A stretch of DNA of 64,000 nt, from contig NZ_CP030126.1 of NCBI RefSeq assembly GCF_003568845.1, forward strand, positions 1,205,001-1,269,000. The letters are read 5' to 3'. The position numbers and the translations under genes are program-made. Below, in pieces: positions 1 to 8,630 of the stretch (positions are counted from its first letter, which is position 1; each line of letters begins with the position of its first letter). The DNA is from Indioceanicola profundi. GTDB lineage: Bacteria; Pseudomonadota; Alphaproteobacteria; Azospirillales; Azospirillaceae. Under the pieces are notes generated by a model. It saw nothing but the letters and a program-made list of their open reading frames with translations, did not search any database and had not been told where the DNA came from.

Positions 1-102
1 CATGAGACCGGCGAGGCCTCAATGCGCCGTGCGCTGGAGCGGATCGGCGCGCTTGACGCCGTGCTGGAGCCGCCGCGCATGATCCGCATCGAGGACTTCT
101 GA
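1..102 (+). CDS. hom: homoserine dehydrogenase, C-terminal fragment
   Basis: Only the last 33 codons of this gene lie in the window; the reading frame is open from base 1 to a TGA. The peptide ends in a leucine-rich helix followed by a tail containing LDAVLEPPRMIRIE. That tail resembles the C-terminal ACT-domain end of alphaproteobacterial homoserine dehydrogenases, the NAD(P)H enzyme that turns aspartate semialdehyde into homoserine for threonine and methionine synthesis. The position directly ahead of glpX and recJ agrees, because hom-glpX-recJ is a recurrent order in this class. The fragment is short, so the name rests on the tail motif plus synteny. Confidence 0.68.
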   Translation, partial: HETGEASMRRALERIGALDAVLEPPRMIRIEDF

Positions 103-215
103 TCTCAGGCCGAATGGCCGAGTAGGCCGGTCAATGTGGATAGTCCCGAAAAGTTAAATTCAAAACGCGCGCTGACCCGGCTAGAACAGCGCCATGCACA
201 AGTTTGGGGGAAACA

Positions 216-1256
216 ATGGCTAATGACATGACCGGCATCGCCGCGGTACCCGACAGCGTCCGTGGCGACATCTCGCTGGTGATGGACCGCAACTTGGCCC
301 TGGAGGTCGTCCGTGTCACCGAGGCGGCGGCGCTCAGCGCTTCGCTGCTGATGGGACGCGGCGACGAGAAAGCGGCGGATCAGGCGGCGGTCGACGCCAT
401 GCGGCAGGCGCTGAACAGCCTGTCCATCGATGGCCGCGTGGTCATCGGCGAGGGCGAGCGCGACGAGGCCCCGATGCTCTATATCGGGGAAAAGGTCGGC
501 ACCGGTCACGGCCCGAAGATCGACATCGCCCTGGACCCGCTGGAAGGCACCACGATCTGCGCCAAGGGCGGTCCAAACGCGCTGGCCGTGATCGCGATGG
601 CGGAGCATGGCGGCTTCTTGAACGCGCCCGACGTCTACATGGACAAGATCGCCGTTGGCGGCGGCCTGCCGGAAGGCGTGGTCGATCTCGATGAGACGGT
701 CGAGAACAATCTGAAGAACCTGGCCAAGGCCAAGGGCGCCGACGTGTCGGAGCTGGTGGTCTGCGTGCTGGACCGCCCGCGACATGCCGAGTTGATCGCC
801 CGCATCCGCGCCGCAGGCGCGCGCATCATGCTGATCGGCGACGGCGACGTCTCCGGCGTCATCGCCACCAGCCAGCCGCACTCCGGCATCGATATGTACA
901 TGGGCTCCGGCGGTGCGCCAGAGGGCGTGCTGGCCGCGGCGGCGCTGCGCTGCATCGGCGGCCAGTTCCAGGGCCGGCTGCTGTTCCGCAACGATGCGGA
1001 GCGGGAGCGGGCGCGCAAGTGGGGCGTCACCGATCTGGACCGCAAGTACGGTCTCTACGATCTGGCCAAGGGTGATGTCATGTTCGCCGCGACCGGCGTG
1101 ACCACCGGCGCCATGCTCCAGGGTGTCCGCCGCTATCCGGGCGGCGCGGTGACCCACTCCGTGGTCATGCGCTCCAAGAGCGGAACGGTGCGTTATGTCG
1201 AGGCGCACCACAACTTCCGCACCAAGCAGAGCATCATCCCCGAAGCGAAGACCTGA
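216..1256 (+). CDS. glpX: class II fructose-1,6-bisphosphatase GlpX
   Basis: This is a cytosolic gluconeogenic enzyme that hydrolyses fructose 1,6-bisphosphate to fructose 6-phosphate. In some autotrophic relatives the class II enzyme also takes sedoheptulose bisphosphate. The 346-residue protein has the class II metal-binding segment DIALDPLEGTTICAKGGPN near residue 107 and the loop IGDGDVSGVI near residue 207, as expected for this lithium-sensitive phosphatase fold. Length is normal. I chose the ATG at 216, which sits 4 bases after a GGGGGA ribosome-binding site. A TTG four codons earlier overlaps that site and is unlikely. A strong intrinsic terminator follows, so recJ is probably transcribed separately. 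Confidence 0.95.
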   Translation: MANDMTGIAAVPDSVRGDISLVMDRNLALEVVRVTEAAALSASLLMGRGDEKAADQAAVDAMRQALNSLSIDGRVVIGEGERDEAPMLYIGEKVGTGHGPKIDIALDPLEGTTICAKGGPNALAVIAMAEHGGFLNAPDVYMDKIAVGGGLPEGVVDLDETVENNLKNLAKAKGADVSELVVCVLDRPRHAELIARIRAAGARIMLIGDGDVSGVIATSQPHSGIDMYMGSGGAPEGVLAAAALRCIGGQFQGRLLFRNDAERERARKWGVTDLDRKYGLYDLAKGDVMFAATGVTTGAMLQGVRRYPGGAVTHSVVMRSKSGTVRYVEAHHNFRTKQSIIPEAKT

Positions 1257-1282
1257 AGCTTCCGTTTCGGAGTTCAAGGGGA

Positions 1283-1321
1283 GGGCGGGTGTTGCCTGCG
1301 GGCAGCCCGCCCTTCTTTTTT
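1283..1321 (+). terminator. intrinsic terminator after glpX
   Basis: A seven-base GC stem, GGGCGGG (1283-1289) with CCCGCCC (1306-1312), encloses a 16-base loop and is followed at once by TTCTTTTTT. It lies 27 bases after the glpX stop and is a textbook Rho-independent terminator. Confidence 0.85.
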
Positions 1322-1390
1322 GCGTACCCGGCGCTGGCGGGTATGACTTAGGGTCTAGGCACCTGTTCGCCGCCTGACATCCGGACCCGC

Positions 1391-3184
1391 ATGCAAGACT
1401 CCGCATTCCTCGGCGTTTCCTCCTCCATCACCGGCCGGCGCTGGAAAGCGCGGGCGGTGGATGAGCGCTTGGCGCTTGCCCACGCCCAGAGCTTCGGCCT
1501 GCCGGAGATCGTGGGGCGGCTGCTGGCGGCGCGGGGAATCGGGCTGGAGGAGGCGGACCGGTTCCTGCAACCCACCCTGCGCGCCCTTTTACCGGACCCG
1601 TCCGTGTTGAAGGACATGGATGTCGCAGCGGATCGCATCGCGAAGGCCATCCGCGACGGAGAGAAAGTAGCCGCCTTCGGCGACTATGATGTTGACGGCG
1701 CGACCAGCACCGCCCTGCTGGCACGATTTTTCCGCGCCGTTGGCTCTGACCTGCGCGTCTATATTCCCGACCGCATCCAGGAGGGCTACGGCCCGAATCT
1801 GCCGGCGCTGCTGAAGCTGAAGGAGGAGGGCGTTCGCCTGATCCTCACGGTGGATTGCGGCGTCACCGCCTTCGACCCCATCGAGAAGGCCTGCGAGGCC
1901 GGGCTGGAAATCATCGTGGTCGACCACCACAAGGCGGAGCCGCGGCTGCCCCGCTGTGTCGCCGTGGTGAACCCGAACCGGATTGATGAGCCTGCAGCGG
2001 GCCCGCTCTCCACCCTGGCCGCCGTAGGCGTCAGCTTCCTGCTGATCGTGGCGGTGAACCGGGCTTTGAGAGCTGCCGGCTGGTATAAGGACCGGCCGGA
2101 GCCGGACCTGCTGCGCTGGCTGGACATCGTGGCGCTTGGCACGGTGTGCGACGTGGTTCCGTTGGTCGGGCTGAACCGGGCGTTGGTTGCCCAGGGGCTG
2201 AAGCTCATGGGCAAGCGGATCACGCCGGGCATCAATGCCCTTGCCGATGTGGCCGGCGTGAACGACCGGATGGAGGCCTACCATGCCGGTTATATACTGG
2301 GGCCGCGTGTGAATGCCGGCGGTCGCGTCGGCAGCGCGGATCTGGGCACCCGCATCCTGTCCACGGACGACCCGGCGGAGGCGGCGGATCTGGCCAAGCG
2401 GCTGCACGAGTACAATGTGGAGCGCCGCGCCATTGAAGCGGCCTGTCTGGACGAGGCGCTGGCTCAGGTCGAGGCGGAGGTGGATGCCTGCCCGGAGCTG
2501 GTCCTGGCCTACGCCGACGGTTGGCACCCTGGCGTCATCGGTATCGTCGCGGCCCGGCTGAAGGAGCGGTTCGCGCGGCCAGCCTGCGTCGTGGCGCTGG
2601 ATGGCGGGTTGGGAAAGGCGTCCGGCCGGTCGGTGCGCGGGGTCGATCTGGGATCGGCCGTCATCGCGGCGCGCCAGGCCGGGCTACTGGTCGCCGGCGG
2701 CGGGCACGCCATGGCCGCAGGCTTCACCGTGGAACGGGAGAAGCTTGACGACCTCCGTACCTTCCTGCGGGAGCGGATCGCCGTACAGATTCAGGACAAT
2801 GGCCCGCTCGTGCCCACACTGAATCTGGACGGGGCTATTGGGGTGCGCGGGGCCAATCCCATGCTGATGGAGCATCTGGAAAAGCTCAGTCCCTTCGGCA
2901 CCGGTAATTCGGAACCGCGCTTTGCCGTCACCGATGCCCGCATCGTGAAGGCCGATGTGGTCGGCAATGCCCATGTGCGCTGCATCCTGACGGGTGCGGA
3001 TGGGGCACGGCTGAAGGCCATCGCATTCCGCAGTCTGGACGGCGAATTGGGACGAGCGCTGCTGCAATCGGGCGGGATGCCGTTGCACCTGGCCGGCACG
3101 CTACGGCCGGACCGCTGGAACGGGAATGAGGGCGTCCAGCTTTTCATCGACGATGCCGCCCCGGCGGGCGGGCGTGCTGGCTGA
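1391..3184 (+). CDS. recJ: single-stranded-DNA-specific exonuclease RecJ
   Basis: RecJ degrades single-stranded DNA 5' to 3' in recombination, mismatch repair and rescue of stalled forks. The 597-residue protein carries the DHH-family catalytic motifs: FGDYDVDGATST near residue 96, the VDHHKAE signature near residue 177, and the DHHA1-domain glycine motif GGGHAMAAGF near residue 435. An OB-like C-terminal region follows. Length is normal for RecJ. It follows glpX after a terminator, so it probably has its own promoter in 1322-1390. It is one of several DNA-repair genes in the window, along with recG, xthA, mug and recD2. Confidence 0.95.
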   Translation: MQDSAFLGVSSSITGRRWKARAVDERLALAHAQSFGLPEIVGRLLAARGIGLEEADRFLQPTLRALLPDPSVLKDMDVAADRIAKAIRDGEKVAAFGDYDVDGATSTALLARFFRAVGSDLRVYIPDRIQEGYGPNLPALLKLKEEGVRLILTVDCGVTAFDPIEKACEAGLEIIVVDHHKAEPRLPRCVAVVNPNRIDEPAAGPLSTLAAVGVSFLLIVAVNRALRAAGWYKDRPEPDLLRWLDIVALGTVCDVVPLVGLNRALVAQGLKLMGKRITPGINALADVAGVNDRMEAYHAGYILGPRVNAGGRVGSADLGTRILSTDDPAEAADLAKRLHEYNVERRAIEAACLDEALAQVEAEVDACPELVLAYADGWHPGVIGIVAARLKERFARPACVVALDGGLGKASGRSVRGVDLGSAVIAARQAGLLVAGGGHAMAAGFTVEREKLDDLRTFLRERIAVQIQDNGPLVPTLNLDGAIGVRGANPMLMEHLEKLSPFGTGNSEPRFAVTDARIVKADVVGNAHVRCILTGADGARLKAIAFRSLDGELGRALLQSGGMPLHLAGTLRPDRWNGNEGVQLFIDDAAPAGGRAG

Positions 3185-3248
3185 TGAACGGCAAGGACGA
3201 TCGGAGCCGGAGCGACTAACGCGCGGAAGATAATCGATACCACTTTAG

Positions 3249-3277
3249 TTGACACTAAATTAACTCTAAATCATGAT
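3249..3277 (+). promoter_or_regulatory. sigma-70-type promoter, AT-rich
   Basis: A perfect TTGACA (-35, 3249-3254), a 17-base spacer and CATGAT (-10, 3272-3277) lie in an unusually AT-rich pocket. The pocket also holds TTTAGT/ACTAAA inverted arms around the -35 and a repeated CTAAAT. It points into the following hypothetical gene. Confidence 0.55.
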
Positions 3278-3369
3278 CGCTTTCGACGCGGAATGCATCG
3301 TGCGGTCATCTGCTGCGACGGCCCCGCTGGATGGACCGGATTGGACCACCACGAGGGATCGTAGCAGGC

Positions 3370-4878
3370 ATGGAGAAACGGGCAGTATCGGCAGAACCGC
3401 GAGGCGAGCCCTCCCTCGAAAACTGCTCCGCCGCTGGCGGCGTCGACACTGCGGCATCCAAGCTGGAGGCCCATCTCAGCGAGCTGGATGAACCGTCGCT
3501 GCTGCGCGTCGCCCGGGCTGTTGAACTGGCGCGTGCATCCGAAAGACGCGATCCTACGGACGAGCGGATACTTGAGTGCCTGCGGCCGCGGCTGAAAGAT
3601 CTTCGTCCGGAAAGGCTTCCGACCTTCCAGAGGGCCGTTTGCGCGCATCTTGAGCCGTTCCTGTTCAATGGCGGCGTACTAGAAGCAAAGCGCCGTGGAT
3701 GGATTCCCCGCAGTGTGCTGTCGGGCTGGTGGAGCATCCTTAACTATTCCCCACATGGGGAAAGCCTGCGGGAGGCGGAAGCCGCTTATGCCGCCGCTGT
3801 GCGGGCAGGGCGCTGGTCGGAGCTTTCCCAGCACATTTCCCAAGGCACGCAATCGGCTGCGGAGGCCACGATCAGGCTGGTTCGGGATGTTGGATGCGAT
3901 GCTGCATGTCGGGCGGAGACGCTGAGCATCCTCGGGAGTGATCAGGCGCTTGTTGAGCTACAGGAAATAGCGGCGGTGCTGGCCGTTTCGCCGCGGATCA
4001 CGCCGGCCCTACGCCGTGTGCGGGAGGCTGCCGGAAGCTCCAGCGGACCGATCAGCGATTTCGCGCCGGCAGCCGTACTTGCTGCCCGTAGCGCCTATGC
4101 GGAGTTCCATGCCGAACCGAGCGCAGTGGTGGAGTACTTCCTCCTCGGTCTGATCCAGTCCCTCGCCCAGCCCTGGCAGGCGCTGCGACTGGTGAGGATT
4201 CTGTCGACCGACATGTCGAAAATGAGCGATGAGCATCTGTGCCTGATCCCCACGCGCCTGTTCAATGACCTGACGCGCATCCTGGGAGAGATCGGCCGCG
4301 CCGAGGCAACCGGGAACGGAACCAGCCGCCGAGTATGGCTGGTCACCTGCGCGAGGCTGGTGTCCGATGCGACTGCGATGATCAAGGGCTTGGCCGAGGA
4401 GGGGCGGCCCGACGAGAATCCGGAGTGGAACCGGCGCTTGGGCGAGGCGCGCACGCGCATCAATGCGGCGGTTGAAAATTTCGCCAGCCTCGCTGTGCGG
4501 GACGTCTGCCAGGTTCTTCCCGTTCGTCAGATCAAGGATAACGGCGCGGAGATGCGGCTGGAGCCCGATATGTGCCACCCGCCCACGGATGAGGAGGTGC
4601 AGACGGCCCAGGCCGCTGCGCTGCTCTTCGTCGCCTGCCGCCGATATTCCGACCAGGAGGGGCTGGACCGCGCTTTCCGTCCGAAGGAGGCGGACCTGAT
4701 CCATCAGCTTCAGATCGGCGTCAATTTCAGGCTGGAGTTCCTGCGCGCCCGCATGCGCCATCCCGTGTGTCTGGCGCAACTGGCGGCAATGACCCAGGTC
4801 ATCAGGCTGCTTCCGCAGACGGAGCCGCTGACTGAGCTGACCTACCGGCTGGAACGGACGGCGGCGCGTTACAAATGA
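3370..4878 (+). CDS. hypothetical protein, helix-rich, about 502 residues
   Basis: I do not recognise this protein. It looks cytosolic: there is no signal peptide or hydrophobic membrane segment, and the composition is rich in Ala, Leu, Arg and Glu, suggesting a mostly alpha-helical, possibly repeat-like (TPR/HEAT-type) fold. No catalytic motif is evident. The ATG at 3370 follows a GAGGGA about 11 bases upstream. An in-frame ATG at 3331 has no visible ribosome-binding site but cannot be excluded. It stands alone between recJ and tRNA-Glu and has its own strong promoter (3249-3277). The codon use looks slightly less GC-extreme than in its neighbours, which may mean a later arrival, though that is only an impression. 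Confidence 0.75.
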   Translation: MEKRAVSAEPRGEPSLENCSAAGGVDTAASKLEAHLSELDEPSLLRVARAVELARASERRDPTDERILECLRPRLKDLRPERLPTFQRAVCAHLEPFLFNGGVLEAKRRGWIPRSVLSGWWSILNYSPHGESLREAEAAYAAAVRAGRWSELSQHISQGTQSAAEATIRLVRDVGCDAACRAETLSILGSDQALVELQEIAAVLAVSPRITPALRRVREAAGSSSGPISDFAPAAVLAARSAYAEFHAEPSAVVEYFLLGLIQSLAQPWQALRLVRILSTDMSKMSDEHLCLIPTRLFNDLTRILGEIGRAEATGNGTSRRVWLVTCARLVSDATAMIKGLAEEGRPDENPEWNRRLGEARTRINAAVENFASLAVRDVCQVLPVRQIKDNGAEMRLEPDMCHPPTDEEVQTAQAAALLFVACRRYSDQEGLDRAFRPKEADLIHQLQIGVNFRLEFLRARMRHPVCLAQLAAMTQVIRLLPQTEPLTELTYRLERTAARYK

Positions 4879-4939
4879 ACCGGACAGGGGATGGAATCCG
4901 ACCAAAAGAGATAAAGCGCAATGACGCTCACAATTGGGC

Positions 4940-4968
4940 TTGCATTAGGGGCTCTACCCCATTATCTG
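4940..4968 (+). promoter_or_regulatory. probable tRNA-Glu promoter
   Basis: TTGCAT (4940-4945) and TATCTG (4963-4968) are separated by 17 bases, which would place the transcription start about 9 bases before the mature tRNA 5' end. The spacer contains a small GGGG/CCCC inverted repeat. Confidence 0.4.
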
Positions 4969-4983
4969 TCGCGTCCGGCCGCA

Positions 4984-5059
<76 letters not shown>

Positions 5060-5127
5060 CCTTACATCCAGCAAAATCAGCCTGTCTTCTGGCCCTCTGG
5101 TAAATGCCGGAATGGGGCTGGGTGGCA

Positions 5128-5880
5128 TTATGGCTTGCGGTACAGATACAGCCCGAATCCCAGGGTCTCCCGGCCTTCGGTGAGGTAAGTGCGCCGCCAG
5201 TTTCGGATGCGCGTCCGCATGGCATCCGCATCCGGATCGTCTGGATGTTCGACGAGGTGGCTCTCCACCGCGGTGGAGTAGGTCCACTCATAGACATCCC
5301 ATTCCCGCTCGCTTGCCGTCATCGCCAGGATAGGAACAAGCCCGGCGGACTCGCCCGCAGCGACATTCCCGGCGTGAGAGGTCAATTCATCTTCGGCGGC
5401 ACCAAGTGCTTCCAAATAGCTTCGGCTCGGCGGCTTCTTCCAGTATCCCTCGCCATGGAGCAGCCAGCCGCCGGGAACCAGATGCGCCGCCAGGCCCCTC
5501 AGCGTCTCAGCCATGGTCGCGGCTCCGGGGACCAGACCGCCGGCGCCGCTGGCCACGATCATGCGGCAGGGACCATGATCTGCGATGAATTCAGCAGCAT
5601 CCCCCGTCTGGAAGCTGATCGTACCCTCTCCGGGCTCGGCATCAGCTCGTCTGCTCGCGGCATCGATCATGCGGGGGGACAGGTCTACGCCCAGGACCTG
5701 TGCAGCGAAACGCCGGGCGAGCAGAATTGCCATACCGCCGGTCCCGCAACCGAGGTCGATGACCTTGTCCCCCGGCTGCAGGTCCAATGGCGCCAGCAAG
5801 GCATCGAAGGTTTCCGCGGAGCAGGGGCTGCAGAACTGGTGGTTTCGATGAGCGATATAGCTGAAGCGCTGACGGTCCAT
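5128..5880 (-). CDS. class I SAM-dependent methyltransferase
   Basis: This 250-residue protein has a Rossmann-type S-adenosylmethionine fold. Motif I, VIDLGCGTGGMAILLARR, lies near residues 40-57, the acidic end of strand beta-2 (LGVDLSPRM) follows, and motif II (TGDAAEFI) comes about 20 residues later. The overall pattern matches the small-molecule, UbiE-like class I methyltransferases, but the substrate cannot be inferred. A YEWTYS segment and a C-terminal tail rich in Arg and Tyr follow the catalytic core. The gene lies downstream of a small secreted-protein gene on the same strand and 68 bases from the tRNA-Glu 3' end, with which it converges. Confidence 0.85.
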   Translation of the reverse strand: MDRQRFSYIAHRNHQFCSPCSAETFDALLAPLDLQPGDKVIDLGCGTGGMAILLARRFAAQVLGVDLSPRMIDAASRRADAEPGEGTISFQTGDAAEFIADHGPCRMIVASGAGGLVPGAATMAETLRGLAAHLVPGGWLLHGEGYWKKPPSRSYLEALGAAEDELTSHAGNVAAGESAGLVPILAMTASEREWDVYEWTYSTAVESHLVEHPDDPDADAMRTRIRNWRRTYLTEGRETLGFGLYLYRKP

Positions 5881-5974
5881 TCTTCGCCTCCTGCATGCTT
5901 ACCGGATCATAGCCCAGGAATGGCCGGTGAGGCATGGCTGCCGAAGGGGCGCGTGGACCGTGCAACCACGCAGC

Positions 5975-6214
5975 TCAGACCTTGCCGGCATAGAGCTTCC
6001 GGGTCGGCACGCAGACGATCTTTACGCGCTCATCGGAAGACAGGGTGGAGCCGATGTTCGTCTGAGCGAGATAGGCGCTGCCGAGCTTCAGGCAGGTCCC
6101 GGGAACCGCGACCTGTTCGGGCAGGCGATATAGATGGACCGCTGTATCGCGGTCGCAGGCTTTCAGATCGGGAGTGAGGGCAAGGGAGCAGACCAGGACA
6201 AACGCAGTGAGCAT
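5975..6214 (-). CDS. small exported protein, unknown function
   Basis: This is a 79-residue hypothetical protein. The N-terminus (MLTAFVLVCSLALT) is a short hydrophobic signal-like segment, and the remainder contains three cysteines that could form a disulfide in the periplasm. The ATG is preceded by GGAGG at 5-base spacing, which supports real translation. It diverges from the small exported protein at 6435. The two share a loosely similar VKI(A/V)C motif, hinting at distant kinship, though this is inference. No function can be assigned. Confidence 0.6.
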   Translation of the reverse strand: MLTAFVLVCSLALTPDLKACDRDTAVHLYRLPEQVAVPGTCLKLGSAYLAQTNIGSTLSSDERVKIVCVPTRKLYAGKV

Positions 6215-6278
6215 GACAGCCTCCGGCTTGGGGTTCGCCTTCGGGTGCGCTGTCCGTCCCTACGATCTGCAGGTTTCT

Positions 6279-6303
6279 GGTTATGTTGCATTGCAGCATA
6301 ACC
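6279..6303. repeat. 25-bp near-perfect palindrome
   Basis: GGTTATG at 6279-6285 and CATAACC at 6297-6303 flank TTGCATTGCAG, so the whole 25 bases is self-complementary apart from one T/G pair and the centre base. It sits between two divergent small exported-protein genes and has no T-tract, so an operator is more likely than a terminator. Confidence 0.6.
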
Positions 6304-6434
6304 ATCGGCGGCGTGCTTCCGCCTGTGACATTTTATCCTTCCGGATAGGGGTGTGCGTCGGGGGCGGGGGAACCGTCCCGGAAGCGACGCGTTGATGAGA
6401 AACACCTTCGATGGAAATCGAGCGGGAGATTCTC

Positions 6435-6818
6435 ATGACGTCTTCGATCAGGATCAGTGCGTTCGCAGCCCTCGTCGGGGCAATGTTGCCGGCCGTAGCC
6501 ATGGCCGATCCGGAAACCACCGTGGTTTCCCCGATCCCCCCGGCCGAGCAGGTGAAGATCGCCTGCCTTGAAGGCTATGAGCCGGTCATTACCAATATGG
6601 AGCGGCTGCAGAACAACTTCGCGCCGGGCACGGGCGAAGTCACGACCAATGTCCGCAGCCAGGGCCAGAATATGTGGTTCATCGAGGTCGGCGTCGTCGG
6701 TCAGGACGGGCAGGTCAATCCAGCCACCGAGTACGGCCCGCATGTGATGGCGGAGGCTGAGTGCCGTTCCACCGGTTCAATGACCGCGCAGGCCAGTGCC
6801 GAGGCTGGAACGAACTAG
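6435..6818 (+). CDS. small periplasmic protein, unknown function
   Basis: This 127-residue protein begins with a clear Sec signal peptide: basic SIRIS, a hydrophobic AFAALVGAMLPAVA core, and a probable cleavage after AMA. The mature part is polar, starts with a Pro/Thr/Val-rich segment, and has two cysteines about 55 residues apart. The ATG at 6435 follows GGGAG at suitable spacing; an upstream in-frame ATG at 6411 lacks a ribosome-binding site. I recognise no family. It is divergent from the other small exported protein at 5975-6214, with a palindrome between them that could control both. Confidence 0.7.
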   Translation: MTSSIRISAFAALVGAMLPAVAMADPETTVVSPIPPAEQVKIACLEGYEPVITNMERLQNNFAPGTGEVTTNVRSQGQNMWFIEVGVVGQDGQVNPATEYGPHVMAEAECRSTGSMTAQASAEAGTN

Positions 6819-6857
6819 GTTGGCGTCCAGGCGCTCAGCCGCCAAACCGTTCATCAA

Positions 6858-6871
6858 CTGATCTTCATCAA
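6858..6871 (+). promoter_or_regulatory. FNR/Anr-like box (9 of 10 matches)
   Basis: CTGAT-CTTC-ATCAA differs from the FNR consensus TTGAT-N4-ATCAA at one base. It lies 63 bases before the SafE-like gene. It also overlaps a direct repeat, TTCATCAA at 6850-6857 and 6864-6871 (14-bp period), so a different regulator is possible. Confidence 0.45.
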
Positions 6872-6878
6872 GGCGCGG

Positions 6879-6927
6879 GGTCCGGAAAGGCAGGTATGGG
6901 ATGACAGTCCTGCCTGCTTTCCGGACC
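6879..6927 (+). other. long stem-loop just upstream of the SafE-like gene
   Basis: GGTCCGGAAAG (6879-6889) pairs perfectly with CTTTCCGGACC (6917-6927), and GCAGG/CCTGC extends the stem inside it. Only seven bases separate it from the next start codon. There is no T-tract. It could be the end of the upstream transcript or a leader structure affecting translation. Confidence 0.5.
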
Positions 6928-6934
6928 CTTTGCC

Positions 6935-7702
6935 ATGCATGAGCATGCTCACACCGCAGCCAGCACCATCGACGGTCTCTGGCCTTTGATTACCGCCATG
7001 TTCATGACCGGACTGGCGGGAGGTTTCGGTCACTGCACCAGCATGTGCGGCCCCTTTGTCATGGCCCAGGTGGCCGGCGGAATCGCCGGGCACCAGCCGG
7101 TGGCCGCCGGCGCGCCGGTGCTGGTGCGGGCGCAGGGTGGGCTGCTCCTGCCATACCATCTGGGCCGAGTCACCACCTACACCGTCCTTGGAGCCATCGT
7201 GGCCGGCCTTTCGGGCATGGTGGTGGCGGGAACGGGCTTCCGCTGGCTGCTGGGGGCGGTGCTGCTCATCGCCGCGGTGCTGTTCCTTCAGCGCGCCCTG
7301 AAGGGGTTCGGGCGCTGGCTCCCGGCCCTGGGACGGGCTGCGGATCATCGCGGCATGGCGTTCGGGGCGCGGATCGGCGTGGGCCTGGCCCGGTTCCTGC
7401 GTCCCCTGCTGGCCGACCCCCGCGGCGTCAACGGATACGCGCTGGGCGTGGCGCTCGGCTTCCTGCCCTGCGGCTTCCTCTATGCGGCACTGGCCTCCGC
7501 GGTCGGTACCGGCTCCAGCCTTGGCGGAGCCCTGGTCATGGGTGCGTTCGCACTCGGCACGGCGCCGAGCCTGATCACCGTGGGCGTGCTGGGTTCCGTG
7601 GCGGCGTCGCGCTGGACGGCAACCATGAGGGTGCTGGCGCCGGTGCTGATGCTGTTCAACGCCGTGGTGGTCGGCACGATGGCGTGGCACGCCTTCGCAT
7701 GA
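6935..7702 (+). CDS. SafE/UreH-like membrane protein near the cbb3 oxidase
   Basis: This is a 255-residue polytopic inner-membrane protein with about six hydrophobic segments. The segment TGLAGGFGHCTSMCGPFVMA near residues 25-44 is the hallmark of the TauE/SafE-related UreH-type family often found beside cbb3 oxidase genes. Its conserved Cys/His pair suggests handling of a metal such as copper, but transport has not been shown here. The ATG at 6935 has no visible ribosome-binding site; ATG 6995 is an alternative that would remove a His-containing N-terminus. An FNR-like box upstream and the cco locus downstream suggest a role in oxidase assembly. Confidence 0.82.
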   Translation: MHEHAHTAASTIDGLWPLITAMFMTGLAGGFGHCTSMCGPFVMAQVAGGIAGHQPVAAGAPVLVRAQGGLLLPYHLGRVTTYTVLGAIVAGLSGMVVAGTGFRWLLGAVLLIAAVLFLQRALKGFGRWLPALGRAADHRGMAFGARIGVGLARFLRPLLADPRGVNGYALGVALGFLPCGFLYAALASAVGTGSSLGGALVMGAFALGTAPSLITVGVLGSVAASRWTATMRVLAPVLMLFNAVVVGTMAWHAFA

Positions 7703-7736
7703 AAGCGCGCGGAAGCCGGGGATGCCGCGACAGGGA

Positions 7737-8519
7737 TCAGTCCCCGACCAGCTCCTTGTAGGCATGCCAGCTCGCATGGCCGATCAGGGGCAGGGCGACC
7801 GCCAGCCCGAAGAACAGGGTTGCAAGGCCGAGACCGGTGCAGAAGGCGATGATGAAGGCCCAGAGCACCATCGGCTTCAGATTCGTGCGCACGGCCATGA
7901 TGCTGGTCGCGACAGCCGTGGCGGCGTTCGTGGGCCGGTCCAGCAGCATGGGAATCGCGACGGCGGAGATCGCGAAGGTGGCGAATGCCAGCACCCCGCC
8001 CGCCAGGGTTCCCGTCAGCAGGAACGGTAGGCTGGCATCGCTGGTGAACAGCACCCGCGCCAGATTGTCCAGGTTGGGGTTCATCTGGCCGAAGAACAGG
8101 GCGTAGAGCAGGATCGCCACCCTGATCCACAGCAGCCAGAGCATCAGCAGGCCGGCCGAGAACAGGGAAAGCTGAAGCGCATTGGCGCGGAGCGCGGTCA
8201 CGGCGGCCGTCAGGCTCGGCTCCTGTCCGCGCTCCAGCCGCCGGCTGGTCTCATACAGCCCCACGGCTGCCAGCGGGCCGACGATCATGAATCCGGCGCA
8301 GAGCGGCAGCAGCAGGAAAAGCAGTCCGGCGCCGCTCATCGCCAGGACCAGTGCCCAACTGAACGCCACCACCGCGGCGCCATAGGCCAGCGACACGCGC
8401 CACGCGGCGGTCAGATCCCGCATGCCGGCCTGCAGCCACGCCCAGGGCCTGTCCGGGGCGATCCGCCGCACCCGCGGCAGCGGAGCGGTGAGATCGGCTT
8501 GTGCGTGGATATCGGTCAT
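7737..8519 (-). CDS. DUF2189-type integral membrane protein
   Basis: This 260-residue protein has roughly six hydrophobic segments and the opening [21 protein letters not shown] typical of the DUF2189 family, whose function is unknown. These genes commonly sit next to cytochrome oxidase clusters. The ATG at 8519 follows GGGAGGGAG at ideal spacing; an in-frame ATG 20 codons upstream lacks such a site. It diverges from ccoN, and the shared 233-base intergenic region holds a perfect FNR box midway, so both directions could be oxygen-regulated. It converges with the SafE-like gene. Confidence 0.8.
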   Translation of the reverse strand: MTDIHAQADLTAPLPRVRRIAPDRPWAWLQAGMRDLTAAWRVSLAYGAAVVAFSWALVLAMSGAGLLFLLLPLCAGFMIVGPLAAVGLYETSRRLERGQEPSLTAAVTALRANALQLSLFSAGLLMLWLLWIRVAILLYALFFGQMNPNLDNLARVLFTSDASLPFLLTGTLAGGVLAFATFAISAVAIPMLLDRPTNAATAVATSIMAVRTNLKPMVLWAFIIAFCTGLGLATLFFGLAVALPLIGHASWHAYKELVGD

Positions 8520-8630
8520 CTGGCGCTCCCTCCCGAGCCGTTCCGCGGGCTCAATCCGGCCCTGCGGCTTTTCCGCCATTCTACTTGAAACGCGGGGTTG
8601 TGCGAGGGTTGTTCGCGCCCTTCACCGTCC

